Assembly (NCBI GenBank): GCA_024400955.1
Contig: JAKSLY010000010.1
Coordinates: 1-64,000 of the forward strand
Length of the DNA stretch: 64,000 bases
DNA from: Treponema sp.
GTDB taxonomy: Bacteria > Spirochaetota > Spirochaetia > Treponematales > Treponemataceae
Direction of reading: 5' to 3'
The notes beneath the pieces were generated by a model that ran no database searches, was not told where the DNA came from, and saw only the letters and a program-made list of their open reading frames with translations. This document shows, piece by piece, positions 53,663-62,137 of the stretch. The first letter of the stretch is position 1. Each line of letters starts with the position of its first letter. The translations under genes and the position numbers were made by a program.

Positions 53663-54508
53663 CTATTCCTTTACAGAACCCATTGTAATTCCGGAAATGA
53701 TAAACTGTGACATGAATGCATAGAATACCAAGATTGGAAGAAGGGAAACTGCAACACCAAGGTAGATTGAACCGTATTCTGTACGGTAGATATCACCACG
53801 GAGTGTCTGAACAAGCATTGGAAGTGTGTACTTCTTCTGGTCTGAAAGAAGAACGAATGGAGTCATGAAGTTGTTCCATGAACCAACGAATGCAAAGATA
53901 CACTGTGTTGCAAGAGCAGGAGTCATGATTGGCAGGATAACCACGTTGAAGATAAGGAATTCGCCTGCACCGTCAATACGACCTGCATCAATAAGTTCAA
54001 GTGAAAGAATTGATTCCATGTACTGCTTGATGAACAGAACTGTACCTGCTGATGCGATTGTTGGAACGATCAACGGAATAAAGCTGTCAAGAAGGTGAAC
54101 CTTAGCCATAAACTGGTAGAAACCAATGAATGAAAGTGTTCCAGGAATCATGATAACGAGAAGGATGAAAGCCCACAGGAAGTTTCTTCCCTTGAAGCGG
54201 TATACGTGGATACCATAAGCTGTAAGGGTAGAGAAGTAAACACCAAGAACTGTTGAGAAGAAAGCAATGATGGCACTGTTTCCGAAACCTCTCCAAATCT
54301 TGAAGCTTCTTGATGTAAGGTTCTTCCAGTTCTGCATTGTGTTTCCACCAGGAAGGAAAGAAACACCAGAGTTAATCTGAGCATTTGAACGTGTTGCGTT
54401 GATCAACATGAGGTAGATCGGAACAACAGCGAGCAAGGCAAAGATTACCATTACAATGTAAAGAATTGTTCTTTTAAATGTAAGCGACTGCTTGTAATTC
54501 ATGTTCAT
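53663..54508 (-). CDS. Sugar ABC permease, MalG/AraQ type
   Basis: A 281-residue inner-membrane permease of the carbohydrate uptake 1 (CUT1) family, with six helices and the E-A-A-like loop (E-L-I-D-A-G-R-I-D-G-A-G) that contacts the ATPase. It pairs with the MalF-type permease 2 nt upstream. No ATPase gene is in the operon, so a shared MsmX-like ATPase elsewhere is expected. The cargo is probably xylo-oligosaccharide, from the GH43 neighbour. Confidence 0.85.
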   Translation of the reverse strand: MNMNYKQSLTFKRTILYIVMVIFALLAVVPIYLMLINATRSNAQINSGVSFLPGGNTMQNWKNLTSRSFKIWRGFGNSAIIAFFSTVLGVYFSTLTAYGIHVYRFKGRNFLWAFILLVIMIPGTLSFIGFYQFMAKVHLLDSFIPLIVPTIASAGTVLFIKQYMESILSLELIDAGRIDGAGEFLIFNVVILPIMTPALATQCIFAFVGSWNNFMTPFVLLSDQKKYTLPMLVQTLRGDIYRTEYGSIYLGVAVSLLPILVFYAFMSQFIISGITMGSVKE

Positions 54509-54510
54509 AA

Positions 54511-55470
54511 TTAAGCTCCTCTACGTCTCTTAACTGGTCTTTCCTTGATGATCCAGTTGATAAGAGTTGCAAGAATGATTGTGATAATAAAGATACCAAT
54601 AGCAATAGCTGATGCATATGAGTAGTCAGTTGCACCCTGGAAACCAATGTTGTACAGGTAAAGAGCCATTGAGCGAATCTTGAAGTCAGGTTCACCGTGC
54701 ATACCTGTAAGAAGGAATGGAATTTCGAAGAGCTGCATACCACCAATCATTGATGTAGTAAGGATGTAGAACATCATAGGGCGAAGAAGAGGGAGAGTAA
54801 CATAGAATGTCTGCTGTCTCTGGTCTGCACCGTCTACGATTGCTGCTTCATAAAGTGAAGGAGAAATACTTGTGATACCAGCCATAAGCATAATAAGTGT
54901 ATGACCACACCACATCCACCACTGAATGAATGAAACGATAAAGCGTGAAGCTGTTGGCATACGGAAGAAGTTAAAAGCCTGCTTAACATTTTCTCCGTCA
55001 ACAACTGCTTCTGACCAAATATTTAATGTACCAGTAAGAAACTGGTTTACAGGTCCAACAGGATATGCAAACAAACTGCGATACAAAATAGCGATAGATG
55101 CTGTTGTAAGCAGGTTTGGCATGTAGAATACTGCTCTGAATACACCCTTACACTTAAGGTTAAGACGAAGGTCTGTAAACCAAATTGCAAAGAGCAATGC
55201 TATTCCGAGCTGTGGGATAAAGTTTCCACCCCACATGATGAATGTATTTTTAACTGATCCCCAGAAGTATGGATCCTTCACGAGGCGTACATAATTCTTT
55301 AATCCAACAAAGTTCAGGTCAGTCTTGAAGCCCTTTACATCACAAACACCAAGGATGAGTGTGTAAATAACTGGCCATAACTGAAACGCTAAATATACAA
55401 CAATAAAGGGAAGAACAAATACAGCACCCGCTCTACTTATTCTTGTTTCTATTCCGGCTTTTTTCTTCAT
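54511..55470 (-). CDS. Sugar ABC permease, MalF/AraP type
   Basis: A 319-residue permease of the CUT1 family with about six helices. It has the ATPase-coupling loop Y-E-A-A-I-V-D-G-A-D near residue 210. It forms the heterodimeric channel with the following gene. AGAGG precedes its start. The upstream gap contains a terminator-like hairpin that would lower its expression below that of the binding protein. Confidence 0.85.
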   Translation of the reverse strand: MKKKAGIETRISRAGAVFVLPFIVVYLAFQLWPVIYTLILGVCDVKGFKTDLNFVGLKNYVRLVKDPYFWGSVKNTFIMWGGNFIPQLGIALLFAIWFTDLRLNLKCKGVFRAVFYMPNLLTTASIAILYRSLFAYPVGPVNQFLTGTLNIWSEAVVDGENVKQAFNFFRMPTASRFIVSFIQWWMWCGHTLIMLMAGITSISPSLYEAAIVDGADQRQQTFYVTLPLLRPMMFYILTTSMIGGMQLFEIPFLLTGMHGEPDFKIRSMALYLYNIGFQGATDYSYASAIAIGIFIITIILATLINWIIKERPVKRRRGA

Positions 55471-55489
55471 TATGCTACCTCTGACAAAT

Positions 55490-55552
55490 CCGGCAAATCA
55501 CCGGAAAAAAGATGAGCCTGAAGGATTACATTTCTGCAACCCAATCAGGCTC
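55490..55552 (-). terminator. Partial terminator after the sugar-binding protein gene
   Basis: Minus strand: GAGCCTG (55552-55546) pairs with CAGGCTC (55520-55514), then ATC and six T (55510-55505), followed by a CCGG/CCGG hairpin (55504-55490). Such hairpins usually set binding-protein excess in ABC operons. Confidence 0.7.
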
Positions 55553-55566
55553 TACATACTAACTAA

Positions 55567-56874
55567 TTAGTAAGAAAGTGAAAGCTGTGCAGCAACCTGT
55601 GCCTTGAAGTCTTCAAGAGCCTTTGCCTTTGACTTTTCACCGTTTACGTAAGCTGCTGTAGCTTCTCCGAAGAGACCTTCAACTGCCTGGTCTGTACCCT
55701 GTGAAAGCTTTCCGTTAACAGTCTTTGACATTTCTGCAAATTCTGCATAGTGGTTCTGTCCACCAAGGAATGGTTCAGAGAAGTTGTCCTTAACATCTGC
55801 AACAACCTTGCTGTTAGAAACAACGTCACCTGTGTTTTCTGCCCATGCCTTAAGGAAGTCATAGTCTGTTGCAACGTACTTGATGAGTGTCTTAGCTGCA
55901 TTTGGGTTCTTTGTCTTTGCCCATGCACCTACCCATGTACCACCCCAGCGGTATCCAACTGGACCAGCACACATTGCCCAGTCACCTGTTGTGTCTGGAG
56001 CATTTGTCTTAAGAACATAGTGGAGACCCCATGTTGGGAGGAGGTATGAGAATACTTCCTTGTCGTTTCCAGCTTCATCCTTAAATTCACCCTTCATACC
56101 AGCGAACCAACCTTCTGACCACTGACCAACACGTCCTTCGAATCCCTTGTCATGGAGTGTCTTACACATATCCATGTAGTCTTCCATAAGTGGGTCAACT
56201 GTAAGCTTTCCGTTTACTACCCATGGATCCTTGCGTCCAGCGCTGTATGGCTTGAAAAGGTCACCTGTAGAAGAGAGGATGTAACATGCACCGTTTGACT
56301 TGTCCTTGAGGAGCTGAGCTGTTTCAAGGAACTTTTCCCAGTTGCAAAGGTACTTCTGTACTTCTGCTGGATCGTCTGTTCCGAGGTACTTCTTAGCCAA
56401 TGAGCGGCGGTAGAAGAGAGCACCTGGTGTAACCTGCCAAGAAAGTGCGTATACCTTTCCGTTTGCTGAACCAACTTCAACTGGATATGGAACCATATCA
56501 GACTTGATTTCGTTGTATACGTCTGTAAGGTCAAGAAGAAGACCTGATTCTACGTACTTGCGAACGAATGCATCTTCGAGAGCGAAAACGTCTGGACATC
56601 CAGCACCTGAAGCGAGAACTGGGTCAAGCTTGTTTGGGAACTGGTCTGTTGGTGTGAGAGAGTATGTGATTTCATACTTTCCAGCGAAACGAGCATCCTT
56701 TTCAAAGTAATTCTTGATCATTCCGTCCAATTCATCTGTGAATGACCAAACTACGATCTTGTTGTTTGCATCAGCACCAGCCTTAGCAGAAGCACCAGCT
56801 TCTTTCTTACCACAGCTAACGAGTGCGAGAGATGCACAAGCAACAGCAGCTGCAACTGCAACCATTTTCTTCAT
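55567..56874 (-). CDS. Sugar ABC substrate-binding lipoprotein
   Basis: A 435-residue lipoprotein of the family 1 sugar-binding proteins (MalE/UgpB-like). The signal peptide ends in the lipobox L-V-S-C (C21). The mature domain shows the D-V-F-A-L-E-D and L-Y-R-R-S-L-like hinge segments and a W-rich binding cleft. First gene of the operon, with AGGAGG 5 nt before ATG and a 140-nt leader. Its promoter is the best sigma70 match in the window and overlaps a LacI-type operator. Likely ligand: xylo-oligosaccharide. Confidence 0.88.
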   Translation of the reverse strand: MKKMVAVAAAVACASLALVSCGKKEAGASAKAGADANNKIVVWSFTDELDGMIKNYFEKDARFAGKYEITYSLTPTDQFPNKLDPVLASGAGCPDVFALEDAFVRKYVESGLLLDLTDVYNEIKSDMVPYPVEVGSANGKVYALSWQVTPGALFYRRSLAKKYLGTDDPAEVQKYLCNWEKFLETAQLLKDKSNGACYILSSTGDLFKPYSAGRKDPWVVNGKLTVDPLMEDYMDMCKTLHDKGFEGRVGQWSEGWFAGMKGEFKDEAGNDKEVFSYLLPTWGLHYVLKTNAPDTTGDWAMCAGPVGYRWGGTWVGAWAKTKNPNAAKTLIKYVATDYDFLKAWAENTGDVVSNSKVVADVKDNFSEPFLGGQNHYAEFAEMSKTVNGKLSQGTDQAVEGLFGEATAAYVNGEKSKAKALEDFKAQVAAQLSLSY

Positions 56875-57003
56875 ACGTTCCTCCTATGTTTTGCGTATAA
56901 ATTTTAATTATTAAAAACAAGGCTCCCTGCAATTATGAAACCCTGTAATTTTCAAAAAAACAAACCGACCGCCAAGAAGGACTTGTGAAAACTTGGAATC
57001 ACA

Positions 57004-57053
57004 TGGCAACCGGTTTCCAAATTTAGTATAGGGTCGTTAGAATAAATTGTCAA
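57004..57053 (-). promoter_or_regulatory. Sugar operon promoter with LacI-type operator
   Basis: Minus strand: TTGACA (57053-57048), 17-nt spacer, TATACT (57030-57025); then TGGAAACCGGTTGCCA (57019-57004), a 16-bp near-perfect palindrome with a central CCGG over the predicted +1. The rest of the 455-bp divergent gap (57054-57329) is AT-rich with no ORF seen. Confidence 0.75.
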
Positions 57054-57329
57054 ACAATTTTTTCATATTTTTTTGCAAATTCAAGTGAATTTTATACATA
57101 ATTTTTTTTCAACACCAAAATAATGCGAACGACCACAAAAATGTCTAGACCGATATAACATTTTCATAATATTTCAAAAGTTTTCAATAGAAAGCATTCT
57201 TTATATATAGAAGAATAGAATTCAGCACAAAATTATAGCAGTATCCTAGACATTCATTCTAGATTCATGCTATATAGAGAAAAATTTAGTTGGCAAATTT
57301 GAACTTTTTATAATTCAACAGGAGCAATT

Positions 57330-59753
57330 ATGCAGTACGGCTATTTTGACGACGAAGCAATGGAGTACGTTGTAACACGCCCTGACACACCTACATCATG
57401 GAGCAACTATCTTGGTTCCACTGAATACGGTGCTGTCATCACAAACAACGCTGGCGGTTACGGTTTCTACAAATCGGGTGCACAGGGAAGATTCATGCGC
57501 CTCAGGTTCAACTCGGTTCCCATGGATCAGCCGGGAAGATACTTCTACCTTCGCGACATGGAAAGCAAGGACTACTGGTCGGCTTCATGGCAGCCTGTAG
57601 GAAAACCGCTGGACAAATACAAGAGCATCTGCCGCCACGGTACGGCCTACACAATCTTTGAGACTGAATACGAAGGCATCAAGTCGGAGGCAAAGTATTA
57701 CGTTCCGCTCAAGCAGACCTTCGAATACTGGCGCCTTAAGGTGACAAACACGGGAGACAAGACAAGGAAGCTGCGTGCATTCACATACTGTGAATTCTCA
57801 AACCAGTGGAACACTACGCAGGACCTGGTAAACCTTCAGTACTCACTCTTCCTTTCGCGCGGAAAGAAAGTAAACGACAACATGCTGGACATCTCAATCC
57901 ACGAAAACCTTCGCATCCAGAATCCTGACGAAGAAGTTGGCGGCGGTTACATGGGGCAGTGGATGGCCCTCGTTGGCGCTCCACTTACTGGATACGACAC
58001 GGACCGCACAAGCTTCATCGGTACATACGGAAGCTACAAGGAACCGGAAGCAGTCATCAACGGTGAATGCAGGAACTCTGAATGCTTCGGGGACAGCTCA
58101 TGCGGTTCCATGCAGGCAGACATCGTCCTTGAACCGGGCGAATCAAAGGAAATCATGGTTCTCCTCGGAATCGATGATGCAAACAAGGTTGGTGTTCCGA
58201 CAGTCAAGGAATTCGGAAGCATCGAACGTGCCGACAAGGAACTTGAGGCAATCAAGGCAGAATGGCATGCAAAGCTCGGCAGCTTCAAGGCAAACACACC
58301 TGACGAAGCCATCAACCACACGGTAAACGTATGGGGCCTTTACAACAACCTGATCACCTTTGCATGGTCTCGTGCAGCTTCCCTTGTTTACAATGGAGAA
58401 CGCGACGGCCTTGGTTACCGCGATTCAGTCCAGGACGTTCTTGGCGTTTCTGCAGCAATTCCTTCAGAAGCACGCGCACGCCTTGTACTCATGCTCAGCG
58501 GCCAGTTCAACAACGGCGGTGCCCTCCCAGTTATCAGCAAGGACTTTGTTGCAGGCAAGCAGAAGATGATTCCTGCAGAGGAATTCCGCTCTGACGACTG
58601 CCAGTGGTTCTTCAACTCGGTTCCAACATACATCAAGGAAACCGGCGACTTTGACTTCTACAATGAAGTTGTTCCTTACGCAGACAGCGGAGAAGCAACA
58701 GTATACGGACACCTTAAGCAGGCCCTTTTGTTCAACCTTGAAAGAATGGGTGCAAACGGACTTCCATGCGGACTTCTTGCCGACTGGAACGACTGCCTTA
58801 AGCTCGGCTACCACGGAGAATCACTCTTTGTTGCATTCCAGCTGCGCTACGGCCTTACAACATTTGCAGAAATCTCTGAGCGCCTCGGAAAGCCTGAGGA
58901 AGCAAAGTGGGCCCTTGGAGAAAGGGACAAGCTTGATGCTGCAATCCAGAAGAAGTGCTGGGACGGAAAGTGGTTCGTTTGGGCAATTGCCGAAGACGGA
59001 ACGGTTTACGGTACACAGACAATGGAAGAAGGACAGATTTACTTTAACACACAGGTTTGGGCTGTTCTCTCCGGTGCATCAACTCCAGACCAGACAAAGG
59101 CATGTCTTGAAGCAGTAAAGGAAAAGCTTGCAACTCCTTACGGACTCATGCTTTGTGCTCCTCCATTTACAAAGACAACCCCTAAGATCATGAGCTCAGT
59201 CGTTTACCTCCACGGCATCAAGGAAAACGCAGGTATCTTCAACCATACACAGGGTTGGGGCGTTATCGCTGAATGTCTTACAGGAAACGGAGACCGCGCA
59301 TACGAATATGCTGCAGCTTCACTTCCTGCATTCTACAACGACAAGGCAGAAATCCGTCAGAGTGAACCTTATGTAATCGGTCAGACAACCTATTCCACAT
59401 ACAGCAAGAGACCTGGTAACACAAGGGTAAGCTGGCTTTCTGGTGCTGCAACATGGAACTACTACTCGCTGACACAGTACATGCTTGGCATCAAGCCTGA
59501 ATACGACGGACTTACAATCAATCCATGCATCAAGTCATCTTGGGATGGATTCTCTGTTGAACGCCGCTGGAGGGGAATGAACCTTAGCATTGAAGTTAAG
59601 AATCCGCAGCATGTCTGCAAGGGAATCGAAAGCATCGAAGTTGACGGTAAGAAGATTGAAAGTGCAGTTGTTCCCGTTTCCATGCTTAAGGATGGAAGCA
59701 AGATTATTGCCGTTATGGGTAAGAATGCCGTTGCAGTTGAAAGCACACTGTAG
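57330..59753 (+). CDS. Cellobiose-phosphorylase-like enzyme, glycoside hydrolase family 94
   Basis: An 807-residue GH94 enzyme. The N-terminus (M-Q-Y-G-Y-F-D-D, T-R-P-D-T-P, N-Y-L-G-S-T-E-Y-G, N-N-A-G-G-Y) closely follows cellobiose phosphorylases, which split cellobiose with phosphate into glucose-1-phosphate and glucose. The catalytic Asp is in A-D-W-N-D-C-L (D488). No signal peptide, so cytoplasmic. AGGAG precedes the ATG; TATAAT at 57309-57314 is near but too close to the SD for a standard leader. It is divergent from the xylosidase operon. Confidence 0.88.
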   Translation: MQYGYFDDEAMEYVVTRPDTPTSWSNYLGSTEYGAVITNNAGGYGFYKSGAQGRFMRLRFNSVPMDQPGRYFYLRDMESKDYWSASWQPVGKPLDKYKSICRHGTAYTIFETEYEGIKSEAKYYVPLKQTFEYWRLKVTNTGDKTRKLRAFTYCEFSNQWNTTQDLVNLQYSLFLSRGKKVNDNMLDISIHENLRIQNPDEEVGGGYMGQWMALVGAPLTGYDTDRTSFIGTYGSYKEPEAVINGECRNSECFGDSSCGSMQADIVLEPGESKEIMVLLGIDDANKVGVPTVKEFGSIERADKELEAIKAEWHAKLGSFKANTPDEAINHTVNVWGLYNNLITFAWSRAASLVYNGERDGLGYRDSVQDVLGVSAAIPSEARARLVLMLSGQFNNGGALPVISKDFVAGKQKMIPAEEFRSDDCQWFFNSVPTYIKETGDFDFYNEVVPYADSGEATVYGHLKQALLFNLERMGANGLPCGLLADWNDCLKLGYHGESLFVAFQLRYGLTTFAEISERLGKPEEAKWALGERDKLDAAIQKKCWDGKWFVWAIAEDGTVYGTQTMEEGQIYFNTQVWAVLSGASTPDQTKACLEAVKEKLATPYGLMLCAPPFTKTTPKIMSSVVYLHGIKENAGIFNHTQGWGVIAECLTGNGDRAYEYAAASLPAFYNDKAEIRQSEPYVIGQTTYSTYSKRPGNTRVSWLSGAATWNYYSLTQYMLGIKPEYDGLTINPCIKSSWDGFSVERRWRGMNLSIEVKNPQHVCKGIESIEVDGKKIESAVVPVSMLKDGSKIIAVMGKNAVAVESTL

Positions 59754-59778
59754 GGCTAAATACCTGTAGATACTTAAG

Positions 59779-59811
59779 GCCGCTGGAGAAAATCTGGCGG
59801 CTTTTATTTTG
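59779..59811 (+). terminator. Terminator of the GH94 gene
   Basis: GCCGC (59779-59783) pairs with GCGGC (59797-59801), followed by TTTTATTTT. Confidence 0.8.
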
Positions 59812-59822
59812 AATGTGTGACC

Positions 59823-59968
59823 TAACTAACGTTAGTTTGTTAAATTAGAAAGATGCACATACAGAATGTAAAACCTATGTTATAGAAGTTAAAATGGAAC
59901 TGAATGTAGTGTGAGAAGAAATGACTAACTAACGTTAGTTAAAGGTTATTACTAACTAACGTTTATAA
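59823..59968. repeat. Three copies of a 16-bp palindrome, operator-like
   Basis: TAACTAACGTTAGTTA is perfect at 59926-59941, has 15 of 16 matches at 59823-59838 and a degenerate right half at 59953-59968. Centres are 103 and 27 bp apart. It resembles TetR-family operators, but lies between two convergent genes where no promoter is needed. No TetR gene is in the window. Confidence 0.7.
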
Positions 59969-59974
59969 ATTTCC

Positions 59975-60721
59975 CTATCTGCCAAAGACTTCCAGGCGGC
60001 GTCTTGTTCCTATCTGGACAAGGGAGTCCTTCAGAGACATATCGGGATGCTCCCGGTGGAATTTGTTGTAATCGGATATGAAGCTGCTCATGGAAAAATG
60101 GTTGTATACAAAGACCCTGTTCCAGTCAGAACTGTCACCATAGCTTTGGGTAAGGACAGCCTTATACTCCTGGAATATTCCCCTTGGCTTTAGCTCGCTG
60201 TGACCAACAAGCCATAGCTCGGCAGTGGGGCCAAGGTCCTGATGCAGTCGGGCAACAAGACGGGCACATTCCCTCTGGCTTTCTTGAAGAAGACGCTCTG
60301 CATCTGGCCCTGCTTTTTTTGCCAGTTCCAGAAGCTGCCTTGTCTTTGCAGTATGAATAGGAGTCTTGTTCATGATGATGGCATTTCTGCGGAAGTCGAT
60401 GGCCAGTTCCGGATTGCGGCGGAAAAATCCTTCTGCATTGCGGCCACTGGATCCCACAAGGTAGCGGTTGTTCTTTGCGAGCTGTTCTTCCTTGCCGGGA
60501 TTGTCTCCAATGACTATGAGCTTTATTTCGTCCTGGGGAGTTACATCATCAAGGGCCATGTTATAGACAACAGAAGTCTCAAAGAGACAGCCTGCATCAA
60601 CATCATGAAGAAGCTGTCTTTGCACTGGAGCCATCATCGGTGCGAGATTCATCCACTGGTGGCAGAGAGCCTTGTACTGATCGCGAAAGTTACAGAAGGA
60701 ATTCCACTGCTGCTGGGTCAT
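59975..60721 (-). CDS. Uracil-DNA-glycosylase-superfamily protein
   Basis: A 248-residue protein with the UDG-like motif I-V-I-G-D-N-P-G-K-E-E near residue 70 and the following Y-L-V-G-S-S-G-R-N-A. A late L-V-G-H-S-E-L may be the motif 2 His loop. This suggests base-excision repair or a related nucleotide-binding role, but the family 4 Fe-S cysteines are not obvious. It begins 12 nt after pyrE with an AGGAAAAGG site and is probably cotranscribed. Confidence 0.65.
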   Translation of the reverse strand: MTQQQWNSFCNFRDQYKALCHQWMNLAPMMAPVQRQLLHDVDAGCLFETSVVYNMALDDVTPQDEIKLIVIGDNPGKEEQLAKNNRYLVGSSGRNAEGFFRRNPELAIDFRRNAIIMNKTPIHTAKTRQLLELAKKAGPDAERLLQESQRECARLVARLHQDLGPTAELWLVGHSELKPRGIFQEYKAVLTQSYGDSSDWNRVFVYNHFSMSSFISDYNKFHREHPDMSLKDSLVQIGTRRRLEVFGR

Positions 60722-60733
60722 GGCCTTTTCCTA

Positions 60734-61402
60734 TTATTCCGTGGCGCCCCATTCGGCATAGTAGGCGTCGATTTCCTTCATCAATTCCGGAGTGAGGAGC
60801 GTACCGGCCAGGGCTTCCTGAACTTCCTTCATTGTAACGATGGCGCGGGCAGGGAAGCCGTACTTTTCCGCAATTGTATCGAGGGCAGACTTGTTGCAGT
60901 CGGCAGAAGCCTTTTCCATTCTGTTAAGACTTACAATCTCGCCAACAACCTTTACATTGGCCTGGCCTGTAACGATTGGATATGTTTCTTCTATAGACTT
61001 TCCGGAAGTTGTAACGTCTTCAATGATTACAACCCTGTCACCGTCCTTAAGTTCGGAACCGAGGATTGCACCCTTGTCGGCACCGTGATCCTTTACTTCC
61101 TTGCGGTTTGAACAATAGCGGATTTCCTTTCCGTAAAGCTTCTGATATGCGATTACTGTCGTTACAGCAAGAGGAATTCCCTTGTAGGCCGGTCCAAAGA
61201 GAACGTCAAAATCATCGCCGAAATTTGCGTGGATTGCCTGGGCGTAGTATTCACCAAGCTTTGCAAGCTGGCTGCCTGTTACGTAGGCACCTGCGTTCAT
61301 GAAAAATGGGGACTTTCTTCCGCTCTTGAGAGTGAACGAACCAAACTTCAATACCTGGCACTGAACCATAAAATCAATAAATTCTTTCTTGTACTGTTCC
61401 AT
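60734..61402 (-). CDS. pyrE: Orotate phosphoribosyltransferase
   Basis: A 222-residue enzyme that joins orotate to PRPP to give OMP. The PRPP loop V-V-I-I-E-D-V-T-T-S-G-K-S is at about residues 120-132, and the N-terminal F-x-L-K-S-G-R-x-S-P-x-F motif binds orotate. Length is like E. coli PyrE (213). No SD; TAAACT ends exactly 6 nt before ATG, predicting a leaderless mRNA. It lies apart from the carAB/pyrKD cluster. Confidence 0.93.
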   Translation of the reverse strand: MEQYKKEFIDFMVQCQVLKFGSFTLKSGRKSPFFMNAGAYVTGSQLAKLGEYYAQAIHANFGDDFDVLFGPAYKGIPLAVTTVIAYQKLYGKEIRYCSNRKEVKDHGADKGAILGSELKDGDRVVIIEDVTTSGKSIEETYPIVTGQANVKVVGEIVSLNRMEKASADCNKSALDTIAEKYGFPARAIVTMKEVQEALAGTLLTPELMKEIDAYYAEWGATE

Positions 61403-61408
61403 GGCTAA

Positions 61409-61437
61409 AGTTTACCACGCAGGTTGAATTTTGGGAA
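61409..61437 (-). promoter_or_regulatory. Leaderless promoter of pyrE
   Basis: Minus strand: TTCCCA (61437-61432, weak -35), 17-nt spacer, TAAACT (61414-61409), 6 nt to ATG 61402. Confidence 0.45.
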
Positions 61438-61451
61438 TCTCCAGAAAGCCT

Positions 61452-61946
61452 CTAGTTGCCAAACCACAGCCTTATTCCGCCATTGACAGGAAAGCAGGCA
61501 GGCCGGAAACGAAGGGAAAGCTCATCTTCTTCACTATCCCAATTAGCACCGATGGACGGATTCCATGCAGCCTGGGCAAAAAATTCCAGGCACCGGCCTT
61601 TAAATAGAAAGACATCAATTCCGGCTCCAAGTCGCGGCCCTGTTTCTCCATACCATGTATTTTCAAGCCTTGCTCCAAAGGACATACCCCAAATCGTATA
61701 TAAGTTAACATTGTTAGATAATCTTTTTACGATCCACCAGTCGTCCAGTATGAGGTCGGCAGATTTGTCCTTGAAGTTGCAGTCGAGGGAAATTCCCCAG
61801 GGGGACCTGTCGCTGCGGATGCTCATTCCTTCCACATGGTCTATTCCCATGTCTATTTTTGCACCGCCTTGAATTCCGATTCCTGTCCTTGCGAAAAGAA
61901 ATGCTGAGGAGACCATGACGATTACAGCCATCAATGTTTTCTTCAT
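61452..61946 (-). CDS. Small exported protein, beta-barrel-like
   Basis: A 164-residue protein with a cleavable signal peptide (residues 1-20, ending F-L-F-A-R). The mature part alternates polar and hydrophobic residues with many Gly and aromatic residues and ends in G-G-I-R-L-W-F-G-N, a pattern typical of small outer-membrane barrels or periplasmic beta proteins. No family recognised. The start has no SD; a full promoter ends 6 nt upstream. Confidence 0.65.
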   Translation of the reverse strand: MKKTLMAVIVMVSSAFLFARTGIGIQGGAKIDMGIDHVEGMSIRSDRSPWGISLDCNFKDKSADLILDDWWIVKRLSNNVNLYTIWGMSFGARLENTWYGETGPRLGAGIDVFLFKGRCLEFFAQAAWNPSIGANWDSEEDELSLRFRPACFPVNGGIRLWFGN

Positions 61947-61952
61947 GGAACT

Positions 61953-61981
61953 ATTGTATGTGCAAGCATGATAAATTTCAA
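61953..61981 (-). promoter_or_regulatory. Leaderless promoter of the small exported protein gene
   Basis: Minus strand: TTGAAA (61981-61976), 17-nt spacer, TACAAT (61958-61953), 6 nt to ATG 61946. Confidence 0.65.
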
Positions 61982-62028
61982 TTTACCAGAATGTATTTTT
62001 TCTTTATCACATGAATGGATTGTACCAT

Positions 62029-62093
62029 AGAGGGGGTAGGGAGCAAGCGGCCACGAAGGGGCCGAATGCGAGCGAGGGGGAGACTTACCCCTC
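62029..62093. repeat. GC-rich dispersed repeat
   Basis: A palindromic GC-rich block, opening GAGGGGGTA and closing TACCCCTC, sharing AAGTCTCCCCCT and GGCCGCT (reverse orientation) with 25555-25665. It sits between two divergent genes. Confidence 0.55.
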
Positions 62094-62102
62094 AAAAAAA
62101 AT

Positions 62103-62131
62103 CTGACATGCATTCCCCTTTCTGATAGAAT
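62103..62131 (+). promoter_or_regulatory. Leaderless promoter of the esterase gene
   Basis: CTGACA (62103-62108), 17-nt spacer, TAGAAT (62126-62131), 6 nt to ATG 62138, with no SD. Confidence 0.65.
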
Positions 62132-62137
62132 GATTTC

